This document shows, piece by piece, positions 8,275-17,612 of a stretch of DNA of 64,000 bases. The notes below the pieces were generated by a model. That model did no database searches. It saw only the letters and a list, made by a program, of their open reading frames with translations, and was not told the origin of the DNA. The first letter of the stretch is position 1. Every line of letters starts with the position of its first letter. The translations under genes were made by a program, and so were the position numbers. The stretch is from Paenibacillus sp. SY21-1 (GTDB lineage: Bacteria > Bacillota > Bacilli > Paenibacillales > Paenibacillaceae), in contig NZ_STGF01000026.1 in the NCBI RefSeq assembly GCF_005222705.1, positions 1 through 64,000 of the forward strand, in the 5' to 3' direction.

Positions 8275-9540
8275 TTACGAGGAAGCCGGGTCAGACTCCC
8301 GCCATACATCTGCACCAAGATGCCGCAGATTATCAACCAAGCGATCGTATCCGCGGTCAATATACTCGACATTCGTAATTTCGGTAATGCCATCTTCTAC
8401 CGTTAGCGCGGCAACAACAAGCGCGGCGCCAGCACGAAGATCGGCGGCTCGCACTTTGGCGGCATTCAGCTTGCTTCCTTCAATAACGGCCGAACGGCCC
8501 TCGACTCTAATATTCGCACCCATACGGGTAAGCTCCGGAACATGCTTGAACCTCGTCCCATAAACGTAATCCGTCAAAATGCTGGCGCCTTTGGCCTGTG
8601 TCAGCAACGTTGTCATTGGAGACTGAAGATCTGTAGCGAAGCCCGGATAAACAAGCGCTTTGACATCGATGGAATTGTATTCCGGCTTGCCTATAATCCG
8701 AATAGACTCATCCATCTCGATAACCTCGACTCCCATTTCCTCGAGCTTGGCGGTAATGGCCTCCAAATGCTTAGGAATGACATTGTCGATTAACACATCG
8801 CCGCGAGTGGCAGCGGCTGCAATCATATACGTACCGGCTTGAATTCGATCGGGAATAATAGAATGGCGGCAGCCATGCAACTGAGTGACGCCTTCAATGC
8901 GAATGGTTTCAGTTCCGGCTCCTTTGATTTTGGCGCCCATGGCATTCAGGAGAGTAGCTACATCAATTATTTCAGGTTCTTTGGCTGCGTTCTCGATAAG
9001 CGTCAGTCCTTCAGCCCGAGAAGCCGCAAGCATAATATTAATCGTCGCCCCGACGCTTGCTACGTCGAGATAAATTTTGGCCCCGCGCAATTTCTTTGCC
9101 GAAATCCGGATAGATCCATGATCGTTGGTTACCGTTGCGCCAAGCGCTTCAAAACCTTTAATATGCTGGTCGATAGGACGCGGCTCGAAATTGCAGCCGC
9201 CAGGCAGCCCGATAGTCGCTTCCCCGAAGCGGCCGAGCATGGCTCCCATTAAATAATAGGAGGCGCGCAGCAATTTCACTTTACCGTTAGGCATCGGCTT
9301 CGACAGCAAGCCTGACGGATTAATGCGCATCGTGTCGCCGTCGCGAATGACGTCGGCGCCGAGTTCTTTTAAAATTTCGCTATATACGGCTACATCGCTT
9401 ATATCAGGCAAATTGTCTAGCACAACCTCAGATTCGGCCAAAATGGCAGCAGGCACAAGCGCAACTGCGCTATTCTTGGCTCCGCTGATTTGTACCGTTC
9501 CGCGAAGCGGACGTCCGCCTCGAATCATTAATTTCTCCAT
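8275..9540 (-). CDS. murA: UDP-N-acetylglucosamine 1-carboxyvinyltransferase
   Basis: MurA transfers enolpyruvate from PEP to UDP-GlcNAc, the first committed step of peptidoglycan synthesis, in the cytoplasm. The 421-residue protein begins with the family signature [20 protein letters not shown] and has the catalytic loop [17 protein letters not shown]. In that loop the usual cysteine seems to lie in the following [14 protein letters not shown] segment, as in other MurA proteins. I chose the ATG at 9540 because family members start here. GGGAGG is 12 bases upstream, a long spacing. An ATT four codons earlier would be closer but is rarely used. It has a structured 330-base leader with a TATAAT promoter at 9881. 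The order differs from Bacillus, where fba lies between spo0F and murA. Confidence 0.96.
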   Translation of the reverse strand: MEKLMIRGGRPLRGTVQISGAKNSAVALVPAAILAESEVVLDNLPDISDVAVYSEILKELGADVIRDGDTMRINPSGLLSKPMPNGKVKLLRASYYLMGAMLGRFGEATIGLPGGCNFEPRPIDQHIKGFEALGATVTNDHGSIRISAKKLRGAKIYLDVASVGATINIMLAASRAEGLTLIENAAKEPEIIDVATLLNAMGAKIKGAGTETIRIEGVTQLHGCRHSIIPDRIQAGTYMIAAAATRGDVLIDNVIPKHLEAITAKLEEMGVEVIEMDESIRIIGKPEYNSIDVKALVYPGFATDLQSPMTTLLTQAKGASILTDYVYGTRFKHVPELTRMGANIRVEGRSAVIEGSKLNAAKVRAADLRAGAALVVAALTVEDGITEITNVEYIDRGYDRLVDNLRHLGADVWRESDPASS

Positions 9541-9575
9541 TTCATCAATGTTCCTCCCGTTAGCTTGGAAGAGAG

Positions 9576-9632
9576 CAAGCGCAAACGGCCTCCGCCTTCC
9601 TTTGCAGCGCAACCCGTTCACATGGATATAGA
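9576..9632. repeat. Diverged copy of the AAACGGC...GGCGGC intergenic repeat
   Basis: This stretch (caagcgcaaacggcc, then ccttcctttgcagcgcaa, ending in catggatatag) lines up over about 57 bases with the better copies at 41053-41114 and 57279-57341. It has several substitutions and small gaps. Confidence 0.5.
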
Positions 9633-9663
9633 ATCGCCTGGGCGTTGTGCCTCAAAAGCGCCT

Positions 9664-9749
9664 ATGCCTTTCCGGAAACTGCCGGATGCAAGCACAAACG
9701 CCTAATGCCGACACTCGTCGGCTAAGGCAATTATTATGCAGAAAGGCAT
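9664..9749 (-). other. Candidate structured RNA (three-way junction) in the murA leader
   Basis: On the minus strand the outer arms ATGCCTTTC (9741-9749) and GAAAGGCAT (9664-9672) pair over 9 bp. They enclose a long stem (GCCTTAGCCGAC, 9716-9727, with GTCGGCATTAGGC, 9700-9712) and a small stem (TCCGG/CCGGA within 9671-9686, which shares its last bases with the outer arm). It lies within the RNA predicted from the promoter at 9881, about 125-210 nt before the murA start. I cannot assign it to a known riboswitch class. The gap 9541-9990 holds no gene. Confidence 0.45.
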
Positions 9750-9880
9750 CGTTCCGGCGTGTGCGAATCCATTGCTCCTGTTAGTTATATCTGGCTGCTT
9801 CTGCCGAACAAGTGAATGTTCCGCCGTCTTGCCGGCCGTCTGCTGAAAGCAAGAACCGGCGCGGCTTGCTATTCTGAGAC

Positions 9881-9886
9881 ATTATA
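9881..9886 (-). promoter_or_regulatory. murA promoter (extended -10)
   Basis: On the minus strand TGATATAAT gives a perfect TATAAT preceded by the TGn extension. The -35 match (TTACAT at 9906-9911, 19 bp away) is weak. It implies a leader of about 335 nt. Confidence 0.6.
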
Positions 9887-9940
9887 TCATATCGCGGCTG
9901 AGAAATGTAAAGCTAGTTTTACCGTACGTTTACATACGAC

Positions 9941-9976
9941 AAAAACGACATCGTCGCAAGCAAGCCGCGACGATGC
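9941..9976 (-). terminator. spo0F terminator
   Basis: On the minus strand CATCGTCGC and GCGACGATG form a perfect 9-bp stem with a 9-base loop, followed by TCGTTTTTG. It lies 14 bases after the spo0F stop. Confidence 0.8.
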
Positions 9977-9990
9977 CGTCCGTGCGATAT

Positions 9991-10389
9991 TTAAGAACCG
10001 ATAGCAAAGCGGTTTGTCGAACTGTCGCCGCGAAGCTGCATATTCACCGCAATTCTCATTTCGTCTATGTCGAAAGGCTTGGTGAAGTGCATAAGCGCGC
10101 CCAAATCGGTTGCTTCTTTAATCATGTCAAGCTCGCCGTAAGCCGTCATCATAATAACTTTGATGTTCCGGTCAATCGTCTTCACATGCTTCAATATTTC
10201 CAGTCCGTCCATGCCTGGAATCTTCATATCCAGCAGGACCAAATCGGGAGCGTGGTTCTTGACAATTTCCAAAGCCAGCTTGCCATTGGACGCTTGGAAC
10301 GTGTTGTATCCCTCGCTGCTGAACACTTCCATAAGCAGCACCCGAATACCGTTCTGATCATCAACGATCAACACTTTCTTCTTCTCCAA
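9991..10389 (-). CDS. spo0F: Sporulation phosphorelay response regulator Spo0F
   Basis: Spo0F is the single-domain receiver that takes phosphate from sporulation kinases and passes it to Spo0B. The 132-residue protein is a bare receiver domain: acidic pocket LIVDDQNG, phospho-aspartate [11 protein letters not shown] (about residue 53), the conserved Thr in IMMTAYGE and the Lys in HFTKPFD. There is no output domain. The short tail (about 12 residues past the family core) is lineage specific. The start is a TTG at 10389 with GGGAGG eight bases upstream. The sigma-H promoter at 10453-10482 fits the known starvation control of this gene in Bacillus. It lies between pyrG and murA. Confidence 0.96.
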   Translation of the reverse strand: MEKKKVLIVDDQNGIRVLLMEVFSSEGYNTFQASNGKLALEIVKNHAPDLVLLDMKIPGMDGLEILKHVKTIDRNIKVIMMTAYGELDMIKEATDLGALMHFTKPFDIDEMRIAVNMQLRGDSSTNRFAIGS

Positions 10390-10452
10390 CTGAAATACCT
10401 CCCGTGACTGAGCTCAGCCAATCAATTGGCCAACTCTTCCATAATCGTTAAT

Positions 10453-10482
10453 ATATTCGATCATGTGGGTAAATAATCCTTC
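10453..10482 (-). promoter_or_regulatory. Sigma-H promoter of spo0F
   Basis: On the minus strand GAAGGATTA (10474-10482), 12 bp, then ATCGAATAT (10453-10461) fits the Bacillus sigma-H consensus RNAGGAWWW-N11/12-RNNGAATWW at every defined position. It lies 64 bp before the spo0F start. In B. subtilis spo0F is known to be read by sigma-H RNA polymerase. Confidence 0.85.
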
Positions 10483-10543
10483 TCGTCCAGAGAAAAACTT
10501 ATCGGATGCTGTTAAAGAATGTGCCATACCGCTAAAATTGCAA

Positions 10544-12211
<1,668 letters not shown>

Positions 12212-12233
12212 TCAGCAAATTTTCATATTTCAA

Positions 12234-12270
12234 ACAAAAAAAGTGACACCCGTAGCCACGGGGCACTTTT
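12234..12270 (-). promoter_or_regulatory. pyrG transcription attenuator
   Basis: On the minus strand AAAAGTGCCCCGT and ACGGGTGTCACTTTT form an imperfect hairpin with loop GGCT, followed by seven T. The 5' arm contains CCCC, the kind of pyrimidine-rich target that poly-G added at the 5' end of pyrG RNA base-pairs with in B. subtilis. It lies within the leader, about 135 nt from the predicted start and 85 nt before the pyrG start. Confidence 0.75.
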
Positions 12271-12405
12271 CCATTGTAACGTCTTTTTTGAAACATAAGT
12301 CCGTGCAAACATTCCGCTTGCCGCCGACTTATATTTCTGCATAGAACACCGAAATGCCCGTTCATGCCGGCAATCGCTGCTTACGCTTTTTTAACCGAAT
12401 CTAAA

Positions 12406-12446
12406 GCCCATATGATAGTTTACTCTGCGTCCATACAACCTGTCAA
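12406..12446 (-). promoter_or_regulatory. pyrG promoter with GGGCU start
   Basis: On the minus strand a perfect TTGACA (12441-12446) and TAAACT (12417-12422) are 18 bp apart. Seven bases after the -10 box comes GGGCTTT, so RNA should start with GGGCU at 12409. This is the initial sequence needed for CTP-sensitive reiterative G addition in pyrG of Bacillus. Promoter, leader and attenuator together account for the 12149-12446 part of the gap; the rpoE terminator fills most of the remainder. Confidence 0.75.
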
Positions 12447-12449
12447 GCA

Positions 12450-12490
12450 GAAACAGCCGCATCTGCCAAAAGGAGAGAAGCGGCTGTTTC
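12450..12490 (-). terminator. rpoE terminator
   Basis: On the minus strand GAAACAGCCGC and GCGGCTGTTTC form an 11-bp perfect stem with a 19-base loop. Only a short, interrupted T stretch follows. It lies 37 bases after the rpoE stop and directly before the pyrG -35 box. Confidence 0.65.
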
Positions 12491-12527
12491 ATAGGGCCGT
12501 TATGCGCAGCGTAACGGGGATTTCATT

Positions 12528-13097
12528 TTATTTATCGTCTTCCTCGTCTTCAAAATCTTCATCCTCGTCCGAGCCCTCTTCATCCTCTGAATCCAGCTCG
12601 GAGTCGTCCTCTTCCATATCCTCTTCATCAATCTCGACTTCTTCGCTAACGTCGGAATCCTCGTCCGCGTCATCGAAGTCCTCTCGATCCTCGTCAAAGG
12701 AATCGTAGTCCTCTTCCGTTTCGGTGTAGGAATCGTCGTCCTCGTCCGCGAACATATCGTCCTCGTCCAGATCGTCGTCGTCATTAATGATGCGAGTACG
12801 CTTCGCGTTGCCGATCGGGTCCTCGGAGCGCTCTACCGGATACCAGCGTTTCAATCCCCACATATTGCTTCCTACGCAGGCAAAACGTCCGTCAATGTTG
12901 ATCTCCGTGTACACTTGCGCAATGAACTGATTGATGCCGTCTGCGGACAAGCCGCGTATTTTAGCGATTTCCATCATGAGATCGCGATAATAATAAGGGG
13001 TGTTGGCCGCCTTCAGCACCTCGAACGCCAAATCGACCATAGGCATTTCCTTAACGCGTTCAGAATCCAGTTTCAGGTTGATATTGCTGCCGCTCAT
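12528..13097 (-). CDS. rpoE: RNA polymerase delta subunit
   Basis: Delta is a Firmicute RNA polymerase subunit that lowers non-specific binding and speeds recycling. The 189-residue protein has the folded N-terminal HARE-HTH domain (MPMVDLAFEVLKAANTPYYYRDLM...FACVGSNMWGLKRWYP), followed from about residue 100 by a tail made almost only of Asp, Glu and Ser, as in Bacillus delta. The acidic tail is longer than the folded domain's remainder and is low complexity. I chose the ATG at 13097 because AGAGGA lies ten bases upstream. It stands alone between terminators and upstream of pyrG, which is the conserved order. Confidence 0.95.
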   Translation of the reverse strand: MSGSNINLKLDSERVKEMPMVDLAFEVLKAANTPYYYRDLMMEIAKIRGLSADGINQFIAQVYTEINIDGRFACVGSNMWGLKRWYPVERSEDPIGNAKRTRIINDDDDLDEDDMFADEDDDSYTETEEDYDSFDEDREDFDDADEDSDVSEEVEIDEEDMEEDDSELDSEDEEGSDEDEDFEDEEDDK

Positions 13098-13245
13098 ATT
13101 TGACACATCCTCTCTTGCCCATCCAAAGTATGTACTCATTTATTGCCTTGCAAACACGCACTTCATACATTAGTCACAGTATAGTAAAACCTATTTTGTT
13201 CAAAAAAGCAAGCCGTTTGCAGGCAAGCCTGATTCCTCCCGAGCA

Positions 13246-13274
13246 AACAAAAAGCGAAGGGTCGCCCCTTCGCC
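13246..13274 (-). terminator. Strong terminator upstream of rpoE with no gene before it
   Basis: On the minus strand GCGAAGGG and CCCTTCGC form a perfect stem with loop GCGA, followed by TTTTTG. No minus-strand gene lies directly upstream: the next 200 bases are the region in front of the plus-strand protease. It may end a short unannotated RNA, or protect rpoE from antisense RNA. The rest of the 13098-13478 gap holds a TATACT box at 13178-13183 before rpoE, without a well-spaced -35. Confidence 0.75.
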
Positions 13275-13478
13275 GTGACTGTATCCTTCCGACCGGCTTG
13301 CGAGCTTGCGCAATACGGACGTAAGAGTCCTAAGAACTCTTTGTTCATCGTATGTGCGAAGGCGGATTTTGACACGGTTTGTCGCCCAAATATAAGAAAA
13401 AAGGCAAGTTGCTTATACGGGCGTCAAGAATCGTTCATACAATACTTCAGCATGGTCCGTCGGGAGGGGAAGCCAAAT

Positions 13479-14621
13479 TTGGATACCGCCGCTTTGATCC
13501 GCATGTTGCAGGATACGATGGCTTGCACGGACACAGCGACCGAAAAGCGAATTATTCGCTTTCAGCATGTGAGCGACTACCGACACTTCCTGCAGCAGCT
13601 GCCAGCCGCCCATTCCTCCGCCTCCTCGCCGCAGTCCGGCTTCCGTAAGCTGCCCAGCATTCGCAGCATATCCTGCCAGCTGCCCGCCGAGGAAACGCTC
13701 GAGAAATTTGCCGGGCGCATCTGGATCGAAAAAGATTGTCAAATAAGCGTACACGCCTCCCCGCAGAAGTCGACCGCAACGATCGACAAAGGCATTCCGT
13801 GGGGCGTCAATCAGATTAAAGCTCCGCAAGCCTGGAGCACAACGACCGGCCATCGCATCAAGGTCGGCGTCATTGATACCGGTGTCGACTACAATCACCC
13901 CGATTTGCGCCAATCGCTGTCACGGGGCATTAATCTGCTTAATAGAAGCATGCTGCCCTACGACGACAATGGACATGGCACCCATATTGCAGGCACCATT
14001 GCCGCGGCAAACCAATTGCAAGGCATGATCGGGGTCGCGCCCCGCGCGCTCATTTCTCCCGTTAAAGCATTCGACCACAATGGGAGCGCATTCGTATCCG
14101 ATATTATTCTGGGCATCGAATGGTGCATCCGCAATCGCATAAACGTCATTAATATGAGCTTCGGGATGAAAACCAGAAGCAAGGCGCTGCTAAGCGCCGT
14201 TATCAACGCCCACAACGCGGGCGTCATTATTGTGGCTTCCTCCGGCAATGACGGCAAGCGGCGAACGGTGGACTATCCGGCCCGTTACCCGCAGACGATT
14301 GCCGTTGGCGCCACGAACAAGCTGCGGCGAGTCGCCGCCTTCAGCAATCGCGGCTCCTATATTGATGTATATGCGCCCGGCGACAAAATCGTCTCATCCT
14401 GGCTGCGCGGCAAATATAATGAAATGAGCGGAACCTCGATGGCCACCTCGCATGTGAGCGGCGCTATCGCTTTGCTGCTGGCCCACAAGCCCGGTCTTGC
14501 GCCAAGCGAGATCAAATCGATCATCAAGCGCTCCGTACAGCCCCTAAGAGGCAGCAAAGCCCGCCGAACGATCGGCGAGCTTGATATTATGCGTATGATG
14601 CAAGCCGTGGACAAAGGCTGA
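13479..14621 (+). CDS. Subtilisin-like serine protease (S8), probably without signal peptide
   Basis: The 380-residue protein carries a full S8 peptidase domain with the catalytic Asp in VGVIDTGVDYNHPDL, His in DDNGHGTHIAGTIAA, the oxyanion Asn in VIIVASSGNDG and the Ser in EMSGTSMATSHVSGA. About 120 residues precede the catalytic domain and resemble an inhibitor-like propeptide. No signal peptide is visible, so it may act inside the cell or need another export route. I chose the TTG at 13479 because GGGAGGGG lies 11 bases upstream. The ATG at 13452 has no ribosome-binding site. It is the only plus-strand gene in this block and splits rpoE from argS. Its terminator overlaps its last codons. 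Confidence 0.88.
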   Translation: MDTAALIRMLQDTMACTDTATEKRIIRFQHVSDYRHFLQQLPAAHSSASSPQSGFRKLPSIRSISCQLPAEETLEKFAGRIWIEKDCQISVHASPQKSTATIDKGIPWGVNQIKAPQAWSTTTGHRIKVGVIDTGVDYNHPDLRQSLSRGINLLNRSMLPYDDNGHGTHIAGTIAAANQLQGMIGVAPRALISPVKAFDHNGSAFVSDIILGIEWCIRNRINVINMSFGMKTRSKALLSAVINAHNAGVIIVASSGNDGKRRTVDYPARYPQTIAVGATNKLRRVAAFSNRGSYIDVYAPGDKIVSSWLRGKYNEMSGTSMATSHVSGAIALLLAHKPGLAPSEIKSIIKRSVQPLRGSKARRTIGELDIMRMMQAVDKG

Positions 14622-14637
14622 GTCCACGGCTTTTTTT
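14604..14637 (+). terminator. Terminator overlapping the end of the protease gene
   Basis: GCCGTGGAC (14604-14612) and GTCCACGGC (14622-14630) form a perfect stem, followed by TTTTTTT. The 5' arm and the loop lie inside the last codons and the TGA stop. Confidence 0.88.
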
Positions 14638-14641
14638 CTTC

Positions 14642-16321
14642 CTACATGCGCTCAGGGGCGGATACGCCCACCAACCGCAGGACGTTTGCGAGCGTAAGCC
14701 GTACGGCGCCAAGCAGCGCAAGACGGGCCTGGGACTGCTCCGCATCCTCGGTCATGACGCGCTCCGCGCGGTAGTAGCTATGGAACAGCGCGGCAAGCTC
14801 GTATACATAGCGGATGAGACGATGCGGCGCATACTGGGCGGCAGCCTCCGCAACCTCCTGCGGAAGCTCGCCGATTTTACGCAAAAGATCAAATTCATGC
14901 TCGCTGGCAAGCTTGCTGTAATCGATCTCCCCGGCAGGCTTGAGCTCAATGCCTTGATCGGCAGCCTGACGGAAAATGCTGCAAATACGCGCATGCGCAT
15001 ACTGAACATAGAAAACGGGATTCTCATTTGAAGTCGAAATCGCAAGATCCATATCGAAATCGAGATGGGAGTCCATGCTCCGCATCGAGAAGAAATAGCG
15101 AATGGCATCCACGCCAACCTCGTCCGTCAAGTCCTCCATCGTCACCGCTTTGCCCGTACGCTTCGACATCTTCATTTTCTCGCCATTCTGGAACAAGCTG
15201 ACCATCTGGGCAATCAAGACGGTAAGCTTCTTCGGATCATTGCCCAAAGCTTCCATCGCCGCTTTCACGCGCGGAATATAGCCATGGTGGTCAGCGCCCC
15301 AAATGTTGATCATTTGATCGAAACCGCGGCCATACTTGTCGCGGTGGTAAGCGATATCCGGCGTAAGGTAAGTGTAGGAACCGTCATTTTTCACCAAAAC
15401 GCGGTTTTTGTCGTCGCCGAACGGCATCGTAGCCAGCCAGGTCGCGCCCTCCTCCTCGTACACATGGCCGGAAGCCTTGAGCGCCTCAAGTCCTTCCTCA
15501 ACCTTGCCGCTTTCATAAAGCGAGGTTTCGCTATACCAGACATCAAAACCGACGCGGAAACGCGCAAGGTCGCGCTTGATTTTATCCAGCTCGCGCTCCA
15601 GGCCAAAGCTGCGGAAAAAGGCGAAGCGCTCCTCATCGGATAGAGCCAGAAGCTTGTCTCCTTCGCGTTCGGCCAATTCCTTGGCGAACCCGATAATATC
15701 CTCTCCGTAGTAGCCGTCCTCCGGCATAGAAGCCTCTTGGCCAAGCTGCTGACGATACCGCGCTTCCAGCGAGACGGCAAGATTCTCGACCTGTTTGCCC
15801 GCATCATTGATATAATATTCGCGTGTAACCTCGTAACCGGCAAAATCCAGCAAATTGCATAAAGAATCGCCTACTGCGGCGCCGCGGGCGTGACCCAGAT
15901 GCAAACTGCCGGTAGGGTTGGCGCTGACGAATTCAACCTGCACCCGCTTGCCCGCTCCAGTCTGAATCCTGCCGTAGCCCTCTCCAGCAGCCAGCGCAGC
16001 TTCAATGACCGGATAAAGGTAGCTTTTGTCCATCCGAAAATTAATAAAGCCCGGGCCCGCGATTTCAGCGGACTGGATACCAGCCTTTTGCTTGTCCAGA
16101 TTGGCGATAATCGCCTCCGCGATTTGACGCGGATTTCGCTTGGCCAGCTTCGTCAGCTGCATCGCCGCATTCGTCGCCAAGTCGCCGTGCGACTTGTCCT
16201 TCGGCACTTCCAGCACGAAAGCGGGAAGCTCCTCGCGCGCGGCAAGTCCGGCCGCAACAGCCGCCTCGGCAATTGCCCCTTTGACCTGCTCGTACATTTG
16301 TTCCAGCACATTCGTAGTCAT
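14642..16321 (-). CDS. argS: Arginyl-tRNA synthetase
   Basis: ArgS charges tRNA-Arg with arginine in the cytoplasm. The 559-residue protein has the N-terminal Add-1 domain, the class I signature in the form HLGHARG ([20 protein letters not shown]), the KMSKRTGKA loop and a C-terminal anticodon-binding domain ending in [10 protein letters not shown]. The ATG at 16321 has AGGAGGAG eight bases upstream. It starts just two bases after the stop of the DUF1934 gene, so the two are surely cotranscribed, as in the ywiB-argS pair of B. subtilis. Confidence 0.97.
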   Translation of the reverse strand: MTTNVLEQMYEQVKGAIAEAAVAAGLAAREELPAFVLEVPKDKSHGDLATNAAMQLTKLAKRNPRQIAEAIIANLDKQKAGIQSAEIAGPGFINFRMDKSYLYPVIEAALAAGEGYGRIQTGAGKRVQVEFVSANPTGSLHLGHARGAAVGDSLCNLLDFAGYEVTREYYINDAGKQVENLAVSLEARYRQQLGQEASMPEDGYYGEDIIGFAKELAEREGDKLLALSDEERFAFFRSFGLERELDKIKRDLARFRVGFDVWYSETSLYESGKVEEGLEALKASGHVYEEEGATWLATMPFGDDKNRVLVKNDGSYTYLTPDIAYHRDKYGRGFDQMINIWGADHHGYIPRVKAAMEALGNDPKKLTVLIAQMVSLFQNGEKMKMSKRTGKAVTMEDLTDEVGVDAIRYFFSMRSMDSHLDFDMDLAISTSNENPVFYVQYAHARICSIFRQAADQGIELKPAGEIDYSKLASEHEFDLLRKIGELPQEVAEAAAQYAPHRLIRYVYELAALFHSYYRAERVMTEDAEQSQARLALLGAVRLTLANVLRLVGVSAPERM

Positions 16322-16323
16322 CG

Positions 16324-16791
16324 TTATTGCTCCTCCTGTAAATAGAGCCGAATATTGAAGCGGCCCGACATTTGATCGCTCACCAGCATATCGTATTCCC
16401 ATTCCAGACTGAACGGCAGCAGCGTCGGCAGCCCGTCCTCCACTCCCGCCTCCGCAGCTGCAGAGCCTGGCACCAGATCCAGCTTCAGCGTATCCGTCTC
16501 CAGCGCAAACCGCATAAGAGGCGTATAATAGAAGCCTCTCTGACGCCGTCCAGGCGTAAACAGCTGCTCCGATTCGATAACGCCGCGCCGTACAATCGAC
16601 AGCTCGTTCGGGCGGTAGCGCAGCAGCGTACGCACCTCGCCCGCTTGCGGGTTGGCAGGGTCAGCCGGTTCGATATACCGTATAAACAGCGATTTGGACT
16701 TGCGGAACCACTCTCCGTTATACAGATGCTCCTGTACATTCCCGTCCTGCAAGCTCTCCAGCCTGATTTTCACTTTGTTGCCGTCGCTCAT
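16324..16791 (-). CDS. DUF1934 (YwiB-like) protein
   Basis: This 155-residue protein matches the DUF1934 family by its length, the N-terminal [11 protein letters not shown] strand and its place directly upstream of argS. Family members have a lipocalin-like beta-barrel and no firmly known role. No signal peptide or membrane segment is visible. The gene ends two bases before the argS start. A well-formed promoter lies at 16856-16884 and should serve both genes. Confidence 0.88.
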   Translation of the reverse strand: MSDGNKVKIRLESLQDGNVQEHLYNGEWFRKSKSLFIRYIEPADPANPQAGEVRTLLRYRPNELSIVRRGVIESEQLFTPGRRQRGFYYTPLMRFALETDTLKLDLVPGSAAAEAGVEDGLPTLLPFSLEWEYDMLVSDQMSGRFNIRLYLQEEQ

Positions 16792-16855
16792 CGCCGTTCT
16801 CCTGTTCCTGAACTCTTCTTCAGCCCGCCTTACAGCAGGTAAGATATTATGTAAC

Positions 16856-16884
16856 TACTATATACAGGTATTGTATCAATTTCA
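16856..16884 (-). promoter_or_regulatory. Promoter of the DUF1934-argS operon
   Basis: On the minus strand TTGAAA (16879-16884) and TATAGT (16856-16861) are separated by 17 bp, 65 bp before the DUF1934 start. Confidence 0.75.
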
Positions 16885-17069
16885 ACGCTTTCCATGTAGG
16901 CTACCCGTCTGCCGCTACTCTACCTATTACAACTTTCTCCACAAACAAGGACTTTAGACCTGCGACTTGAGTTGTTCAGATTTCGTTCAGCCCGCTCCTT
17001 TATAATTACAAATAGTGACATATTCATACAAGAATCGCTTCCAATCTCACATAAGGCAGGGGACATCCT

Positions 17070-17240
17070 ATGGTATCGAGAATCGTTGAAGAGGCGCACA
17101 AGCTAAGCCATCTAGATGAAATGCGTTATAAAATTCTGCTGAGAGGGATGCAAACGATCCTTAAGGAGAAGAAAGAGCAGAAGCTGTACCAGCGAATTCT
17201 GAAGCGCAGAAAAAGAATCAAGGTTTCCTCCTGGAAATAG
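17070..17240 (+). CDS. Small basic helical protein (56 residues), unknown
   Basis: A 56-residue open frame starts with ATG after GGCAGGGG at good spacing and ends with TAG. The predicted protein is highly charged, rich in Lys, Arg and Glu (LKEKKEQKLYQRILKRRKR) and looks like one long helix. It has no signal peptide, cysteine or membrane segment. I do not recognise a family. The ribosome-binding site and the AT-rich region with a TATAAT-like box (about 17001-17006) upstream support real expression. It lies between the divergently oriented argS operon and a coding remnant. Confidence 0.6.
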   Translation: MVSRIVEEAHKLSHLDEMRYKILLRGMQTILKEKKEQKLYQRILKRRKRIKVSSWK

Positions 17241-17309
17241 CCTTCAGGTCATTTGTTCATAACCTCCCATCCTATTACCATGTAGGCATTTCCCTCATAA
17301 TCGGGATGA

Positions 17310-17579
17310 CCTGCTCTTATTATTGCCGTCCTGATAGCCGCCCGTTTCAGCAAGCCTGCAGCCTTTCATGCCGGACCTCTGCTCCTGCGCCTGACAATGG
17401 GCGCGACCGTCGGTCTGCTGTTCATTCGGGCGATTGGCAATATCGGGAGCTTCGGCATTCCTATAGGTTTCCTTAAGGGAGCGACAACGATTTGGCTAGT
17501 CGATACGATGCTGTCGAAGCTCTATTTTCTGCGAACCGACAAGCTGATAACCAAAGCGCAAACCGCTTCTTCACGCTGA
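17310..17579 (+). pseudogene. Membrane-protein-like coding remnant without a start
   Basis: An open frame runs from just after a TGA (17307-17309) to the TGA ending at 17579. The first ATG in it is at 17397, with no ribosome-binding site, yet the codon pattern (G or C in third position, as in neighbouring genes) and the hydrophobic composition continue upstream of it to about 17316. The deduced protein has two hydrophobic stretches (IIAVLIAARFS and ATVGLLFIRAIGN...GIPIGFLKGATTIWLVD) and a basic C-terminus. I cannot name the family. A 5' truncation of a small membrane protein gene, or use of a rare start such as ATT at 17319, would fit. Confidence 0.4.
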
Positions 17580-17612
17580 CGACAGCGCTGCCTATCTTTC
17601 CTAAGCCCGCTG

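Noticed and set aside
9541-9990. Remnant of fba between spo0F and murA
   Set aside because: No aldolase motif is visible in any frame of the gap; only leader structure, promoter and terminator signals are.
13163-13375. Minus-strand open frame of 70 codons upstream of rpoE
   Set aside because: It runs through a strong terminator hairpin, has no ribosome-binding site and resembles no known protein.
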